This document shows positions 9,315 to 17,868 of a stretch of DNA of 64,000 nt, in pieces. The translations under genes were made by a program, and so were the position numbers. The notes below the pieces were generated by a model. It had not been told where the DNA came from and made no database searches. It worked only from the letters and a program-made list of their open reading frames with translations. Origin of the DNA: MED-G105 sp038522945 (lineage in GTDB: Bacteria; Pseudomonadota; Alphaproteobacteria; Caulobacterales; Parvularculaceae); contig JBCBJV010000009.1 in NCBI GenBank assembly GCA_038522945.1, positions 1-64,000 on the forward strand, in the 5' to 3' direction. Position 1 is the stretch's first letter. The number at the start of each line of letters is the position of its first letter.

Positions 9315-10240
9315 TGCCTCGCCTTTCGTTCTGATCGGATAGATTGGTCTTGTGACTGAGTAAATGTTTCGAGTTCGGCGCGATATGGGGCCCCTTTGCG
9401 CCCACCGGCGCGCGAAACTTTAAGGGCTGCAGCGGCATTGCCGAAAGCAACCGCCTCTTCCGGGGGCATACCGTCGGCGAGCGCGAGGGCAAAGGCACCA
9501 TGCCAGATATCGCCAGCCCCGAGAGTATCCACAACATCGCAAGCATAGGCGGGGACTGGCGTGATCCGATCCCCTTGAGCGATGAAGGCGCCGTCCGCGC
9601 CCGCAGTGACGCAGCACCACGCATTGGTCGCACTCGCCGCTGCCAACAAGGCTTCGGCCAAATCGTTTTGTCCCGTAAAGTCAACCAATCCGTCAGCGGA
9701 GAATGCCACGTGGCTTGCTGCCTTAACCAAGGAAGGCCCGGCCGGGACGGGAAGGTCCGCATCGAGAATGCCGGGGATGCCCCGCTCGCGAGCGGCATCA
9801 AGAGATGCTTTTGCTCCCTCGGGCCATCGGACATCGGCGAGAACTGCGTCAACAGGCTGGGCAAAAGCGGCATCCAGCCAAGAAGGATCGGTGGGGAGGT
9901 CTGCCGGACGGTGATTGACGATCATGCGTTCGCCGCGATCGTCGATGAAAACCGCCGACAGTGATGAGCTGACCCCGGGAAAGACTTTTACATGGGTGCA
10001 GTCAATACCTTCCGTACACAGAGCAGTCACGATTGATTGACCGATGGCATCACCGCCTACACGAGCGGCGAGCCGAACGTCCCCACCGAGTCGAGCGATC
10101 GCAACAGCGGCATTCGCGGCTGGTCCACCGCCGACGATCTCAAAGCCCTTCGATTGGTACTTGCGACCTTCGGTCGGTAATGTCTCAACTTGGAAGACAT
10201 GATCTTCGACCGCATGACCGACACACAGGACGCGCGCCAT
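9311..10240 (-). CDS. PfkB-family sugar kinase, candidate sulfofructose kinase
   Basis: A 309-residue ribokinase/PfkB kinase. The N-terminal glycine motif VGGGPAANAA lies near residues 36-45. The C-terminal GAGD motif is at 241-244, with Asp244 as catalytic base. E. coli YihV, the sulfofructose kinase, belongs to the same family. Predicted reaction: ATP-dependent phosphorylation of sulfofructose at C1. The gene overlaps the aldolase and is 39 bp downstream of the aldehyde dehydrogenase on the same strand. Family call is firm; the substrate is inferred from context. Confidence 0.82.
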   Translation of the reverse strand: MARVLCVGHAVEDHVFQVETLPTEGRKYQSKGFEIVGGGPAANAAVAIARLGGDVRLAARVGGDAIGQSIVTALCTEGIDCTHVKVFPGVSSSLSAVFIDDRGERMIVNHRPADLPTDPSWLDAAFAQPVDAVLADVRWPEGAKASLDAARERGIPGILDADLPVPAGPSLVKAASHVAFSADGLVDFTGQNDLAEALLAAASATNAWCCVTAGADGAFIAQGDRITPVPAYACDVVDTLGAGDIWHGAFALALADGMPPEEAVAFGNAAAALKVSRAGGRKGAPYRAELETFTQSQDQSIRSERKARQ

Positions 10241-10279
10241 GTCGTCAGCTCTCGAATTGAAATGGCGGGCAGAGACGCA

Positions 10280-11719
10280 TTATCGACCAAGTCCGCCAAT
10301 GAGGGAGTATTTCACGTCGAGATAATCATCGAGTCCGTATTTGGAGCCTTCGTTACCAATGCCTGAATCCTTGACGCCGCCAAAGGGGGCCACTTCCGTT
10401 GAGACAAGGCCGGCGTTGATGCCGACCATGCCATACTCCAGCTTATCGGAAAGGCGGAACGCCCGGCCAAGGTCAGTGGTATAGGCGTAGCACGCCAGCC
10501 CGTACTCTGTGTTATTGGCCATGGTGATGGCGTCTTCTTCTGTCTCGAACCGGAACAGAGGAGCTACGGGTCCAAATGTTTCTTCACGGAAGATCTGCAT
10601 GGTCTCGGTGACCTCGGTCAACAGGGTCGGCTCAAAGAAAGTCCCGCCAAGTGAATGTCGCTCGCCGCCGGTTTTGACCGAGGCCCCGTTGGAAAGGGCG
10701 TTGGCGATATGCTCTTCGACCTTTGCGACAGCGGCGTCGTCAATTAGAGGGCCTTGTTCGACCCCGTCTTCGCGCCCGTCTCCAACTTTCAGCGCCGCAA
10801 TCGCACGGGAAAATTTCTCCGCAAACGCATCATAAGCGCCAGCCTGAACCAGGATACGGTTGGCGCAGACACAGGTCTGACCGGCATTGCGGAACTTGGA
10901 AATCATGGCTCCTTCCACCGCCGCGTCGAGATCGGCGTCGTCGAAGACAAGAAACGGCGCATTGCCGCCTAGCTCCATGGAAACCCGTTTCATTTGCGCG
11001 CCAGCAGCAGCGGCGAGTTTCTTGCCTACTTCCGTAGAACCGGTGAATGATATCTTCCGCACACGGGGGTTTTCGCAGAGTTCCGCGGCAATTTCTGAGG
11101 CGCGACCGGTGAGAATATTGATCAGCCCGGCAGGCGCGCCAACTTCTGTGGCAATGTCACCGAAGGCAAGGGCGGAGTAAGGCGTCTGCGAAGCGGGCTT
11201 GATCACCATTGAACATCCTGCCGCGAGGGCAGCGGCAAGTTTGCGCGCGATCATGGAGTTTGGAAAATTCCACGGCGTGATGGCCCCAACGACACCAACG
11301 GGATGTTTAGTCACAATGATCCGGCTATCAGCGAACGGGGAGGGAATAACGTCACCATAGACGCGCCTTGCCTCTTCACCGAACCATTTGAAGAACTTTG
11401 CGCCGAACCCGATCTCGCCTTTGGCCTCAGCGAGGGGCTTGCCCATTTCTTCGGTAAGGATTTCGCCGAGGCGCTGTTGGTGATCCATCAGGCAATCATG
11501 GATCTGCATCAATAGCTTGGCCCTGGCCTCCGCTGATTGGTCGCGCCAGTCTTGAAATGCGTCATATGCGGCCGCAATGGCAGCGGCAGTTTCCGGCCGG
11601 CCGCACGTCGGGACCGTGCCGATGATCTCATCCGTGGCTGGATTGATGACTTCAAAGGTCGAGCCATTTTGGGCGTCGCACCAACTGCCGTTGATGAAAG
11701 CCTGCTGTCGCTTTTCCAT
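10280..11719 (-). CDS. GabD-type aldehyde dehydrogenase, candidate sulfolactaldehyde dehydrogenase
   Basis: A 479-residue NAD(P)-dependent aldehyde dehydrogenase, closest in motif pattern to succinate-semialdehyde dehydrogenases. Asn151 lies in TPWNFP, general base Glu249 in MELGGNAP and catalytic Cys283 in GQTCVCANR. Known sulfolactaldehyde dehydrogenases of sulfoglycolytic bacteria are GabD-like, so I infer oxidation of sulfolactaldehyde to (S)-sulfolactate. It is the first gene of the minus-strand sugar operon. AGGTGAGGA is a Shine-Dalgarno sequence, and a palindromic operator candidate (11751-11762) lies 31-43 bp upstream of the ATG. Confidence 0.87.
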   Translation of the reverse strand: MEKRQQAFINGSWCDAQNGSTFEVINPATDEIIGTVPTCGRPETAAAIAAAYDAFQDWRDQSAEARAKLLMQIHDCLMDHQQRLGEILTEEMGKPLAEAKGEIGFGAKFFKWFGEEARRVYGDVIPSPFADSRIIVTKHPVGVVGAITPWNFPNSMIARKLAAALAAGCSMVIKPASQTPYSALAFGDIATEVGAPAGLINILTGRASEIAAELCENPRVRKISFTGSTEVGKKLAAAAGAQMKRVSMELGGNAPFLVFDDADLDAAVEGAMISKFRNAGQTCVCANRILVQAGAYDAFAEKFSRAIAALKVGDGREDGVEQGPLIDDAAVAKVEEHIANALSNGASVKTGGERHSLGGTFFEPTLLTEVTETMQIFREETFGPVAPLFRFETEEDAITMANNTEYGLACYAYTTDLGRAFRLSDKLEYGMVGINAGLVSTEVAPFGGVKDSGIGNEGSKYGLDDYLDVKYSLIGGLGR

Positions 11720-11750
11720 GGTTTTTGATTTTCCTCACCTTGGTCATTAC

Positions 11751-11762
11751 TCTTACATAAGA
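11751..11762. promoter_or_regulatory. Candidate GntR operator, copy 1 (sugar operon promoter)
   Basis: TCTTACATAAGA differs by one base from the perfect palindrome TCTTATATAAGA at 17869-17880. It sits just upstream of the aldehyde dehydrogenase start, where a bound repressor would block transcription of the catabolic operon. The site is seen directly; binding by the GntR protein is inferred. Confidence 0.6.
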
Positions 11763-11866
11763 CATAAGATCTTGCAATCTGTTGTTCGGCGGCTTGCGTG
11801 TTTTCTTTGGCCAGCGCCATGACCTTATTGGGCCGAGGCCGACAGAGGATTGGCGCAATTCGCAGA

Positions 11867-12607
11867 TCAGGTCAGATCGACGGCGTAGTGATACCTATCC
11901 GACAAATAAAACGTTCGCCGGAATTCGATGGGCTGGTCGTCCAGACCGAACCCACGCCGCTCAACGAGAAGCAAGGGTGACCCCACGGGCACATTGAGCG
12001 CTTGAGCGGGGCGCTTTTCGGCGGGCACAGCTTTGATCTGCTCTCGGGCGCTTACGATCGTTGCATCATAGGTCGACTGGTAGAACGCATACAGCGTATT
12101 GGGCAGCGGCTGGTGGGTATCGAGGTTCGGCATTAGCTGCGCCGGGACCACGATTTCCTCGAAAAGGGCAGGGGTTTCCTCCACATATCGTGTGCGCGTT
12201 AAGCTAAAAACCAAAGCGCCCATTTCAAGGCCCAGTGCTTTGCGTTCAGCGGGTGTTGATTTGCGTTTGCTGATGGAGGCCCGTTTGCAAGCAGGGAGGG
12301 CCCGCTCATTGGTATCGTCATTGCAAAGCCGAAAGAACCTGAAAAGCGCGCTTTCCGGGGTATGCTGAGAAACATATGTGCCCTTACCCTGACGGCGCTC
12401 AACAAGTTGGTCTGCGGCAAGCGAGTCCAAGGCCTTACGGACAGTGCCCTGGCTTACCCCCAGCTCAGACGCCAGCGCTTGTTCACTGGGGAGCGGCTCT
12501 GCTGGGCGCCAAGTGCCACTGATGATTCGCGACAGTAAAAGCTCCCTGACTTGTTGGTAGAGAGGTCGAAACCCGGGCCGGTCTGGATGTTTCTCTAAGA
12601 GCTGCAT
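11867..12607 (-). CDS. GntR-family regulator (HutC/UTRA subfamily)
   Basis: A 246-residue regulator. The N-terminal winged helix-turn-helix spans about residues 10-75 (LPSEQALASELGVSQGTVRKAL), followed by a UTRA ligand domain (about 95-240). It lies 147 bp upstream of the aldehyde dehydrogenase on the same strand and is divergent from suyA, the usual place for a local regulator. Three control regions of the locus carry a shared palindrome. The effector is likely a pathway compound such as sulfoquinovose, sulfofructose or sulfolactate; the sequence does not say which. Autoregulation is likely because one palindrome lies 57 bp before its own start. Confidence 0.88.
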   Translation of the reverse strand: MQLLEKHPDRPGFRPLYQQVRELLLSRIISGTWRPAEPLPSEQALASELGVSQGTVRKALDSLAADQLVERRQGKGTYVSQHTPESALFRFFRLCNDDTNERALPACKRASISKRKSTPAERKALGLEMGALVFSLTRTRYVEETPALFEEIVVPAQLMPNLDTHQPLPNTLYAFYQSTYDATIVSAREQIKAVPAEKRPAQALNVPVGSPLLLVERRGFGLDDQPIEFRRTFYLSDRYHYAVDLT

Positions 12608-12639
12608 AACGGAGAGAGCCTATCCAAAGTTCATCTCAC

Positions 12640-12667
12640 TTGTCTATTGCCTAATAAATTCTATCAT
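12640..12667 (+). promoter_or_regulatory. Possible suyA promoter
   Basis: TTGTCT (12640-12645) and TATCAT (12662-12667) are spaced by 16 bp and face suyA. The -10 element overlaps the operator candidate at 12664-12675. The leader would be about 180 nt. This is a weak motif match. Confidence 0.3.
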
Positions 12668-12675
12668 ATATAAGA
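12664..12675. promoter_or_regulatory. Candidate GntR operator, copy 2 (between gntR and suyA)
   Basis: TCATATATAAGA matches the palindrome TCTTATATAAGA at 11 of 12 positions. It lies in the divergent region, 57 bp upstream of the regulator start and about 180 bp upstream of suyA, so it could control both directions. Confidence 0.6.
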
Positions 12676-12748
12676 CCAAAGAGTGAACTGCGTTTGAAAT
12701 AGGCTCATAAAGGGTCGATAAGGGCAACTAAGGGCCTTCGGTAAGCAA

Positions 12749-12813
12749 TGCCGTTGGTGTCTGAGGTATGGCCGGGTCGCTACGGCTTGCTGATTCGCGG
12801 TTTACCAACGGCA
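12749..12813 (+). promoter_or_regulatory. Inverted repeat in the suyA leader
   Basis: TGCCGTTGGT (12749-12758) and ACCAACGGCA (12804-12813) are perfect 10-bp complements around a 45-base loop, which itself holds GCCG/CGGC. It ends 39 bp before the suyA ATG. It could fold in the mRNA leader or bind a regulator as two half-sites. No riboswitch class is recognised. Confidence 0.45.
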
Positions 12814-12852
12814 CCGCAAGGGCATTTCGAGGCAAGAAAAAAGAGGTGACAT

Positions 12853-13140
12853 ATGACGATCCCGCATCTTTTGGTCCATCACAAAGAAGACAATGTCGGC
12901 GTTGTCGTTGTTGAAGACCTGAAAGCCGGTACGGAAATGCTCTGTGTTGTGACGGAAGACAATTCTGATTTTCACATGACTGTCGCCGAAGACGTCCCCA
13001 TCGGCCACAAAGTGGCGCTCAAAGGTCTGTCAACGGACGACGCAATTATCAAATATGGTTGCGATATTGGCCGGGTGGTGCAGCCCGTGGAGAAAGGCGG
13101 CCACGTCCACGTCCACAATCTGAAAACGAAACGCTGGTAG
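12853..13140 (+). CDS. suyA: (2R)-sulfolactate sulfo-lyase, small subunit
   Basis: A 95-residue SAF-domain protein of the small-subunit type found in altronate dehydratase and sulfolactate sulfo-lyase. It lies 11 bp upstream of the large subunit, and the size fits SuyA. With SuyB it splits (R)-3-sulfolactate into pyruvate and sulfite in the cytoplasm. AGAGGTGA precedes the ATG. Altronate dehydratase (UxaA) is usually one longer chain and would sit with uronate genes, which are absent; comC, slcC and suyZ follow instead. Confidence 0.9.
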   Translation: MTIPHLLVHHKEDNVGVVVVEDLKAGTEMLCVVTEDNSDFHMTVAEDVPIGHKVALKGLSTDDAIIKYGCDIGRVVQPVEKGGHVHVHNLKTKRW

Positions 13141-13151
13141 GAGGCAAGATA

Positions 13152-14324
13152 ATGACAAATACGGATCATTTCCTGGGCTATCGGCGTGAAAACGGCCGGG
13201 TGGGCGTGCGAAATCATGTGGTGATTTTGCCGGTCGATGATATCTCCAATGCTGCCGCGGAGGCGGTCGCCAACAACATCAAAGGCACGCTTGCCTTGCC
13301 CCACGCTTATGGGCGTCTTCAGTTTGGTGAAGACCTTGAGCTTTTCTTCCGGACGATCATCGGGACGGGGGCGAACCCCAATGTGGCAGCCGTTGTGGTC
13401 ATCGGGATCGAGCCGGGCTGGACAGGACGTGTCGTCGACGGCATTGCCGCAACGGGCAAGCCGGTTACCGGGTTCTCGATCGAACAAAACGGCGATATCG
13501 CCACGGTCGCAGCCGCATCCCGTCAGGCCAAGGAATATGTCCACTGGGCGAGCGAGCTCCAGCGGGAAAAGTGTGAAATTGCAGACCTCTGGATTTCGAC
13601 CAAATGCGGTGAGTCAGATACGACGTCCGGGTGCGGGGCAAACCCGGCGGTGGGCAATATGTACGACAAGCTAATCCCCGAAGGTATCCATGGCGTCTTT
13701 GGGGAGACGTCCGAACTGACGGGTGCGGAGCATCTTTGCCAGGCGCGGGCTGCCACGCCGGAAGCCGGTGAGAAATTTATGAAGACGTTTCAGGCCTATC
13801 AGGACGACGTCATCGAGCCCCACAAGACCTCTGATCTGTCAGATAGTCAGCCCACCAAGGGGAACATTGAAGGCGGTCTTTCGACCATTGAGGAAAAAGC
13901 CCTCGGCAATTTGGAGAAGATCGGCCGAGAAGTGAAATACATTGATGTGCTGGGTCCGGCGGAAATGCCTGAGAAAGGCCCGGGCATGTACTTCATGGAT
14001 TCGTCTTCTGCGGCAGCGGAATGTGTCACCCTCATGGCCGCCGGTGGCTTCACGGTGCACACCTTCCCCACAGGCCAGGGCAACATCATCGGTCACCCGA
14101 TTTTGCCGGTGATCAAGTTGACCGCAAATCCGCGCACCATGCGTACCATGTCCGAGCACATTGACGTGGATGTTTCCGGTATTCTGCGCCGGGAAATGAC
14201 CATGTCCGATGCAGGCGATGCCTTGATCGATATGGTGGTGCGCACGGCGAATGGCCGATCAACTGCGGCAGAAGCCCTCGGTCATCGCGAATTTGTCATG
14301 ACCAAGCTGTATCGCAGCGCCTGA
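13152..14324 (+). CDS. suyB: (2R)-sulfolactate sulfo-lyase, large subunit
   Basis: A 390-residue protein of the UxaA C-terminal type, an iron-dependent lyase. Its opening (LGYRRENGRVGVRNHVVILP) is typical. Conserved Cys/Gly stretches such as STKCGESDTTSGCGANP (about 157-173) probably bind the metal. With SuyA it carries out beta-elimination of sulfite from (R)-sulfolactate. I chose ATG 13152, preceded by GAGGCAAG, over an in-frame start inside suyA at 13059. The neighbouring comC, suyZ and slcC make the sulfolactate assignment strong. Confidence 0.92.
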   Translation: MTNTDHFLGYRRENGRVGVRNHVVILPVDDISNAAAEAVANNIKGTLALPHAYGRLQFGEDLELFFRTIIGTGANPNVAAVVVIGIEPGWTGRVVDGIAATGKPVTGFSIEQNGDIATVAAASRQAKEYVHWASELQREKCEIADLWISTKCGESDTTSGCGANPAVGNMYDKLIPEGIHGVFGETSELTGAEHLCQARAATPEAGEKFMKTFQAYQDDVIEPHKTSDLSDSQPTKGNIEGGLSTIEEKALGNLEKIGREVKYIDVLGPAEMPEKGPGMYFMDSSSAAAECVTLMAAGGFTVHTFPTGQGNIIGHPILPVIKLTANPRTMRTMSEHIDVDVSGILRREMTMSDAGDALIDMVVRTANGRSTAAEALGHREFVMTKLYRSA

Positions 14325-14397
14325 TAAAAGCGTAGTCAGGTGGGCACTCCATACTGAAGTCGGCGCGAAAGTCGGTATTGCTAATTCGGGATACAAA

Positions 14398-15423
14398 ATG
14401 AGCGGGCAGCAAAGCGCCGAACCGGTCAAACTGACATCAAAAGAAGCATTCGATCTCGTCGTTGAAGCGTTGCAGGCCGCGGGGGCCAACGACCGCGCTG
14501 CGACGGCAACCGCAAGGTCGCTTATCGCTGCTGAGTGTGACGGTCAGCGGGGTCATGGTCTCTCGCGCGTCTCTTCTTACTGCGCGCAAGTTGAGGCGGG
14601 GAAAATCAATCCCGATGCGACGCCGACTGCCGAGCGGATCAGCAATGCCGCCTGCATCATTGATGCGGATTTCGGGTTTGCTTATCCGGCTATTGATCTC
14701 GCTATCGGGGAGCTGACCGTTCTTGCACGGACGGAAAAGATTGCCGCGGCCGCGATCAAAAAGTCCCATCACTTTGGCCAGGCGGGCGCCCATGTGGAGC
14801 GCCTTGCCGAGCAAGGCTTTGTGGCCCTTCTGTTTGGCAATTCCCCCAAAGCCATAGCATTTTGGGGTGGGGCATCGCCGATGATGGGCACCAACCCAAT
14901 CGCTTTTGCCGCGCCTGTGCCTGACGGCGCACCGCTGGTGATTGATCTTGCGCTGTCGGTCTCTGCCCGAGGCAAGATAATGGCCGCGGCTAAAGCCGGC
15001 GAGGCAATCCCTGAAGGATGGGCCCTCGACAAGCAAGGCCGTCCGACGACGGATGCAAAGGCGGCGCTGGAAGGATCGATGCTCCCCCTCGGCGGCGCTA
15101 AGGGTGCCGCGCTTGCCCTTATGGTCGAAGTGTTGGCGGCGGCTTTGACCGGCTCTCATTTTGGATTTGAGGCAAGCTCATTTCTAAAGCCGGAAGGCCC
15201 GCCGCCAAATGTGGGCTGCTTGTTTGTGGCGATCGATGCTGAGGCGCTTTCCGGCGGTTCATTTGCCGAGCGGATGGCAACGCTTATCGCCGCTATGGGA
15301 GATGAAGAGGGCGTGCGCTTGCCGGGCAGTCGTCGCCTGACCAATCGAGCGGCAGCGGAGCGAGATGGTCTTTTCGTGTCGCCTGCGCTTTTGTCTGAGC
15401 TTCAAGGTTTGGCGGGCCGCTAA
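14398..15423 (+). CDS. comC: (R)-sulfolactate dehydrogenase, malate/L-lactate dehydrogenase family
   Basis: A 341-residue member of the Ldh2/MDH2 family of NAD(P)-dependent 2-hydroxyacid dehydrogenases. Recognisable stretches are the HGLSR motif near residue 46, KKSHHFGQAGAHVE (about 121-134) and GTNPIAFAAP (about 163-172). ComC of this family interconverts sulfopyruvate and (R)-sulfolactate, normally with NADPH. Placed between suyB and slcC it would make the (R) form that SuyAB accepts. Its stop overlaps the first possible start of the next gene. Confidence 0.87.
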   Translation: MSGQQSAEPVKLTSKEAFDLVVEALQAAGANDRAATATARSLIAAECDGQRGHGLSRVSSYCAQVEAGKINPDATPTAERISNAACIIDADFGFAYPAIDLAIGELTVLARTEKIAAAAIKKSHHFGQAGAHVERLAEQGFVALLFGNSPKAIAFWGGASPMMGTNPIAFAAPVPDGAPLVIDLALSVSARGKIMAAAKAGEAIPEGWALDKQGRPTTDAKAALEGSMLPLGGAKGAALALMVEVLAAALTGSHFGFEASSFLKPEGPPPNVGCLFVAIDAEALSGGSFAERMATLIAAMGDEEGVRLPGSRRLTNRAAAERDGLFVSPALLSELQGLAGR

Positions 15424-15452
15424 TGGGTGAGGAGGCAATCGAGGGAGGCGGT

Positions 15453-16496
15453 ATGGCAGCAGAACCAGCCAAAGCCGCGGAAGACCCTCGTGCAGAGGGG
15501 CTTCGATCCAAGCTGAGAGCGCTTTTGCCGGGTGTGCTGATTGCCTTTACGATTGCGGCCGCGGCACGATTTCTTTCTGAACACTATGGCGGCCCGGCCA
15601 TGCTCTTTGCTCTGCTCGTGGGGATGGCGTTCCATTTTTTGAGCACGGAAAAGCCGTGTGCGGAGGGGATACAATTTACCGCCTCCCGGATCCTGCGGAT
15701 CGGTGTTGTGCTACTCGGGGTGAGCGTATCGTTCGCCGACCTTGCAAGTCTTGGGTTTGGACCCGCTCTGGCGACACCGGTGCTTATTGGATTGACGGTC
15801 GCTTTTGGCGTCGGGATCAGCCGGCTCATGGGACGCTCGATTCAGTTCGGCATACTTTCCGGCGGGGCAGTCGCAATCTGCGGCGCGTCCGCAGCCCTTG
15901 CCATATCAGCTGCGCTCCCGGCGGGTGGGGGCGCAAAATCCTGCGAAGAACGGGATACGCTCTTTACCGTGATTGCTGTGACCACCCTCTCTACGATCGC
16001 TATGATCGCCTACCCGATCTTGTTTGCTGCTTTCGGCTTTCAGGACATGGAAATCGGATATCTTATTGGTGCAACTATCCACGACGTCGCTCAAGTGGTC
16101 GGGGCGGGCTACGCAGTTTCCGACGAAACTGGTGCCATTGCTACTTATGTGAAAATGCTCCGTGTGGTGATGCTTCCCGTCGTGGTGATCGCAATTGCCG
16201 TTGCCCACAGGAACGAGACTGCAGAGGGCCAAGCTGGCGCGCGCTCAAGTTTTCCCTGGTTTGCCATTGGGTTTGCCGCCCTCCTTGCCATCAACAGTAC
16301 GGGCGTCTTGCCGGATCTATTGGTTTCCGTTCTCCGGGAAGTTTCCCGCTGGTGCCTTATTGCAGCGATTGCCGCCCTTGGCATGAAGACCTCCCTCAAA
16401 GCCATGGGGGAACTTGGCGGTGGACACATCGCCATTGTCGTGGGTGAAACTCTCTTTTTGTTGGTGCTCGCCTTTGTGGCAATCCAGCTCATCTAA
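15453..16496 (+). CDS. suyZ: PSE/YeiH-family anion exporter, likely sulfite/sulfate exporter
   Basis: About 347 residues with some ten hydrophobic segments, of the putative sulfate exporter family (YeiH, Pfam Cons_hypoth698). Conserved patches are CGASAALAISA (about 142-152) and GATIHDVAQVVGAGYA (about 206-221). Paracoccus SuyZ, linked to suyAB, belongs here. Its job would be to remove sulfite, or sulfate made from it, after desulfonation. I prefer ATG 15453 because GAGGGAGG is at good spacing; ATG 15423, overlapping the comC stop, adds ten residues. Confidence 0.85.
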   Translation: MAAEPAKAAEDPRAEGLRSKLRALLPGVLIAFTIAAAARFLSEHYGGPAMLFALLVGMAFHFLSTEKPCAEGIQFTASRILRIGVVLLGVSVSFADLASLGFGPALATPVLIGLTVAFGVGISRLMGRSIQFGILSGGAVAICGASAALAISAALPAGGGAKSCEERDTLFTVIAVTTLSTIAMIAYPILFAAFGFQDMEIGYLIGATIHDVAQVVGAGYAVSDETGAIATYVKMLRVVMLPVVVIAIAVAHRNETAEGQAGARSSFPWFAIGFAALLAINSTGVLPDLLVSVLREVSRWCLIAAIAALGMKTSLKAMGELGGGHIAIVVGETLFLLVLAFVAIQLI

Positions 16497-16511
16497 AGGA
16501 ACCGTCAAGCC

Positions 16512-17441
16512 ATGGCCGACATTGTGATTTCAGAGTTCATGGACGAGGCGGCGATTGCTGAGATCCTCAAAGGCTATGATGTCCTTTATGACCGGAAACT
16601 CGTCGATGATGGCCCACGTCTTGAGGAAGCACTCAGCAACGCTCGCGGTCTTGTGGTGCGGAACCGGACGCAAGTCAGAGGCACTCTTCTTCAGCATGCC
16701 CCAAACCTAAAAGTCATCGGCCGGCTCGGAGTTGGCCTGGACAACATTGACCTTGAGGCTTGCGCTGAACGCCAGATCCAAGTGTTTCCTGCGACAGGCG
16801 CGAACGACGTGGCCGTCGCGGAATACGTCATTGCGACAGCGATGATGTTGGTGCGCGGCGCGTATCTCTCAACTGGCTCTGTCGTCAACGGAGACTGGCC
16901 GCGCGGGGCTTTGATGGGCGGCGAGGTTGCCGGACGGTCTCTAGGGCTTGTGGGGTACGGATCAATCGCCCGCAAAACAGCAGATCGCGCCCGAGCACTC
17001 GGAATGACGATTTTGGCCTATGACCCGTTCCTGGGCGCCGTCGATCCAGCCTGGGCCGGCACCGAAAACGTTTCCCTGGATGATTTGCTAAGCCGCGCAG
17101 ATATCATCAGCCTCCACACGCCCTTGACGGATGAAACGCGGCACATGATCGATGGAACGGCCCTTAGCCGAGTCAAACCGACGACCGTTCTGATTAATGC
17201 CGCGCGCGGCGGTGTCGTTGACGAAGGCGCGCTTGCCGAGGCTCTGCGAAACGGTGCGCTGGCGGGTGCCGCGCTCGATGTCTTTGAAGATGAGCCCTTG
17301 ACCGGCGAGGGGGGCGCCCGTTTTGAGGGGATCCCAAATCTGATATTAACGCCCCACATCGCAGGTGTTACGGACGAGTCCAATATTCGGGTCAGCCGGT
17401 TGACCCTTGAAAATGTGGTGAGTGTACTGAATAATAGCTGA
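16512..17441 (+). CDS. slcC: (S)-sulfolactate dehydrogenase, D-2-hydroxyacid dehydrogenase family
   Basis: A 309-residue protein like D-3-phosphoglycerate dehydrogenase. It has a Rossmann stretch LGLVGYGSIARKTA (about 144-157), a substrate-binding NAARGGVVDEGAL (about 230-242) and the Asp/Glu/His set expected of the family, ending in TPHIAGVTDES. SlcC oxidises (S)-sulfolactate to sulfopyruvate with NAD+. With ComC it inverts the configuration from (S) to (R). It lacks the ACT domain of serine-pathway enzymes. It lies 15 bp after suyZ in the suy operon. Confidence 0.88.
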   Translation: MADIVISEFMDEAAIAEILKGYDVLYDRKLVDDGPRLEEALSNARGLVVRNRTQVRGTLLQHAPNLKVIGRLGVGLDNIDLEACAERQIQVFPATGANDVAVAEYVIATAMMLVRGAYLSTGSVVNGDWPRGALMGGEVAGRSLGLVGYGSIARKTADRARALGMTILAYDPFLGAVDPAWAGTENVSLDDLLSRADIISLHTPLTDETRHMIDGTALSRVKPTTVLINAARGGVVDEGALAEALRNGALAGAALDVFEDEPLTGEGGARFEGIPNLILTPHIAGVTDESNIRVSRLTLENVVSVLNNS

Positions 17442-17459
17442 GCGGCGACAGTTAGTTTC

Positions 17460-17501
17460 GCTTGTATTGGTCGCTCACAAGCTTGTATTCATCGCTCACA
17501 A
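17460..17501. repeat. Two 21-bp tandem repeats resembling a lac-type operator
   Basis: GCTTGTATTGGTCGCTCACAA and GCTTGTATTCATCGCTCACAA lie head to tail with two differences. Each has a CTTGT...ACAAG dyad. The reverse complement begins TTGTGAGCG, as in lacO. They may be regulator half-sites; no LacI protein is encoded nearby. Confidence 0.5.
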
Positions 17502-17836
17502 GATGGTAGAGTCTAGGTGGAGCATGCGGGCTTAACCCTTCACGTAACGTCCATGCGTGAAAACACATTTCGCTTGTTTCATCCCGCAATTGCGAAGGGG
17601 ATTGTCGCCTGTATCTGTGGTAATTATGCAAGCTGCTTCGGCATATATTTTCACCACCGTCGCAAAGCGAACGCTAGGCCCACGTCGCGTTTGGCAATGC
17701 CGACTCATTTGCTAGAATTCTTGTCGAATAACGCTAAGTTGGCATCGATTGCCTGGGTAAATTTAATTCCGCACCGCAATAATTGCGCAGGCGATTCCCG
17801 GGAGGTCGATCGAGTCCGGCTCCTTGCTTAACCATG

Positions 17837-17868
17837 TTGACACATCCACAAAACCAGTAAACTATAAC
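17837..17868 (+). promoter_or_regulatory. Promoter-like elements upstream of the TonB receptor
   Basis: TTGACA (17837-17842) and TATAAC (17863-17868) are spaced by 20 bp, longer than ideal, directly before the perfect palindrome at 17869-17880. The ATG is about 100 bp downstream. Confidence 0.4.

Noticed and set aside
6850..10240. L-fucose or tagatose degradation operon
   Set aside because: No fuculokinase, fuculose aldolase or tagatose genes; a GabD-type dehydrogenase and divergent sulfolactate genes are present.
12853..14324. Altronate dehydratase (UxaA) in a uronate locus
   Set aside because: The two-chain arrangement and the neighbours comC, slcC and suyZ fit sulfolactate sulfo-lyase; no uronate genes are near.
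17517..17831. 104-codon open frame between slcC and the TonB receptor
   Set aside because: No ribosome site, no domain pattern, and it covers likely regulatory DNA.
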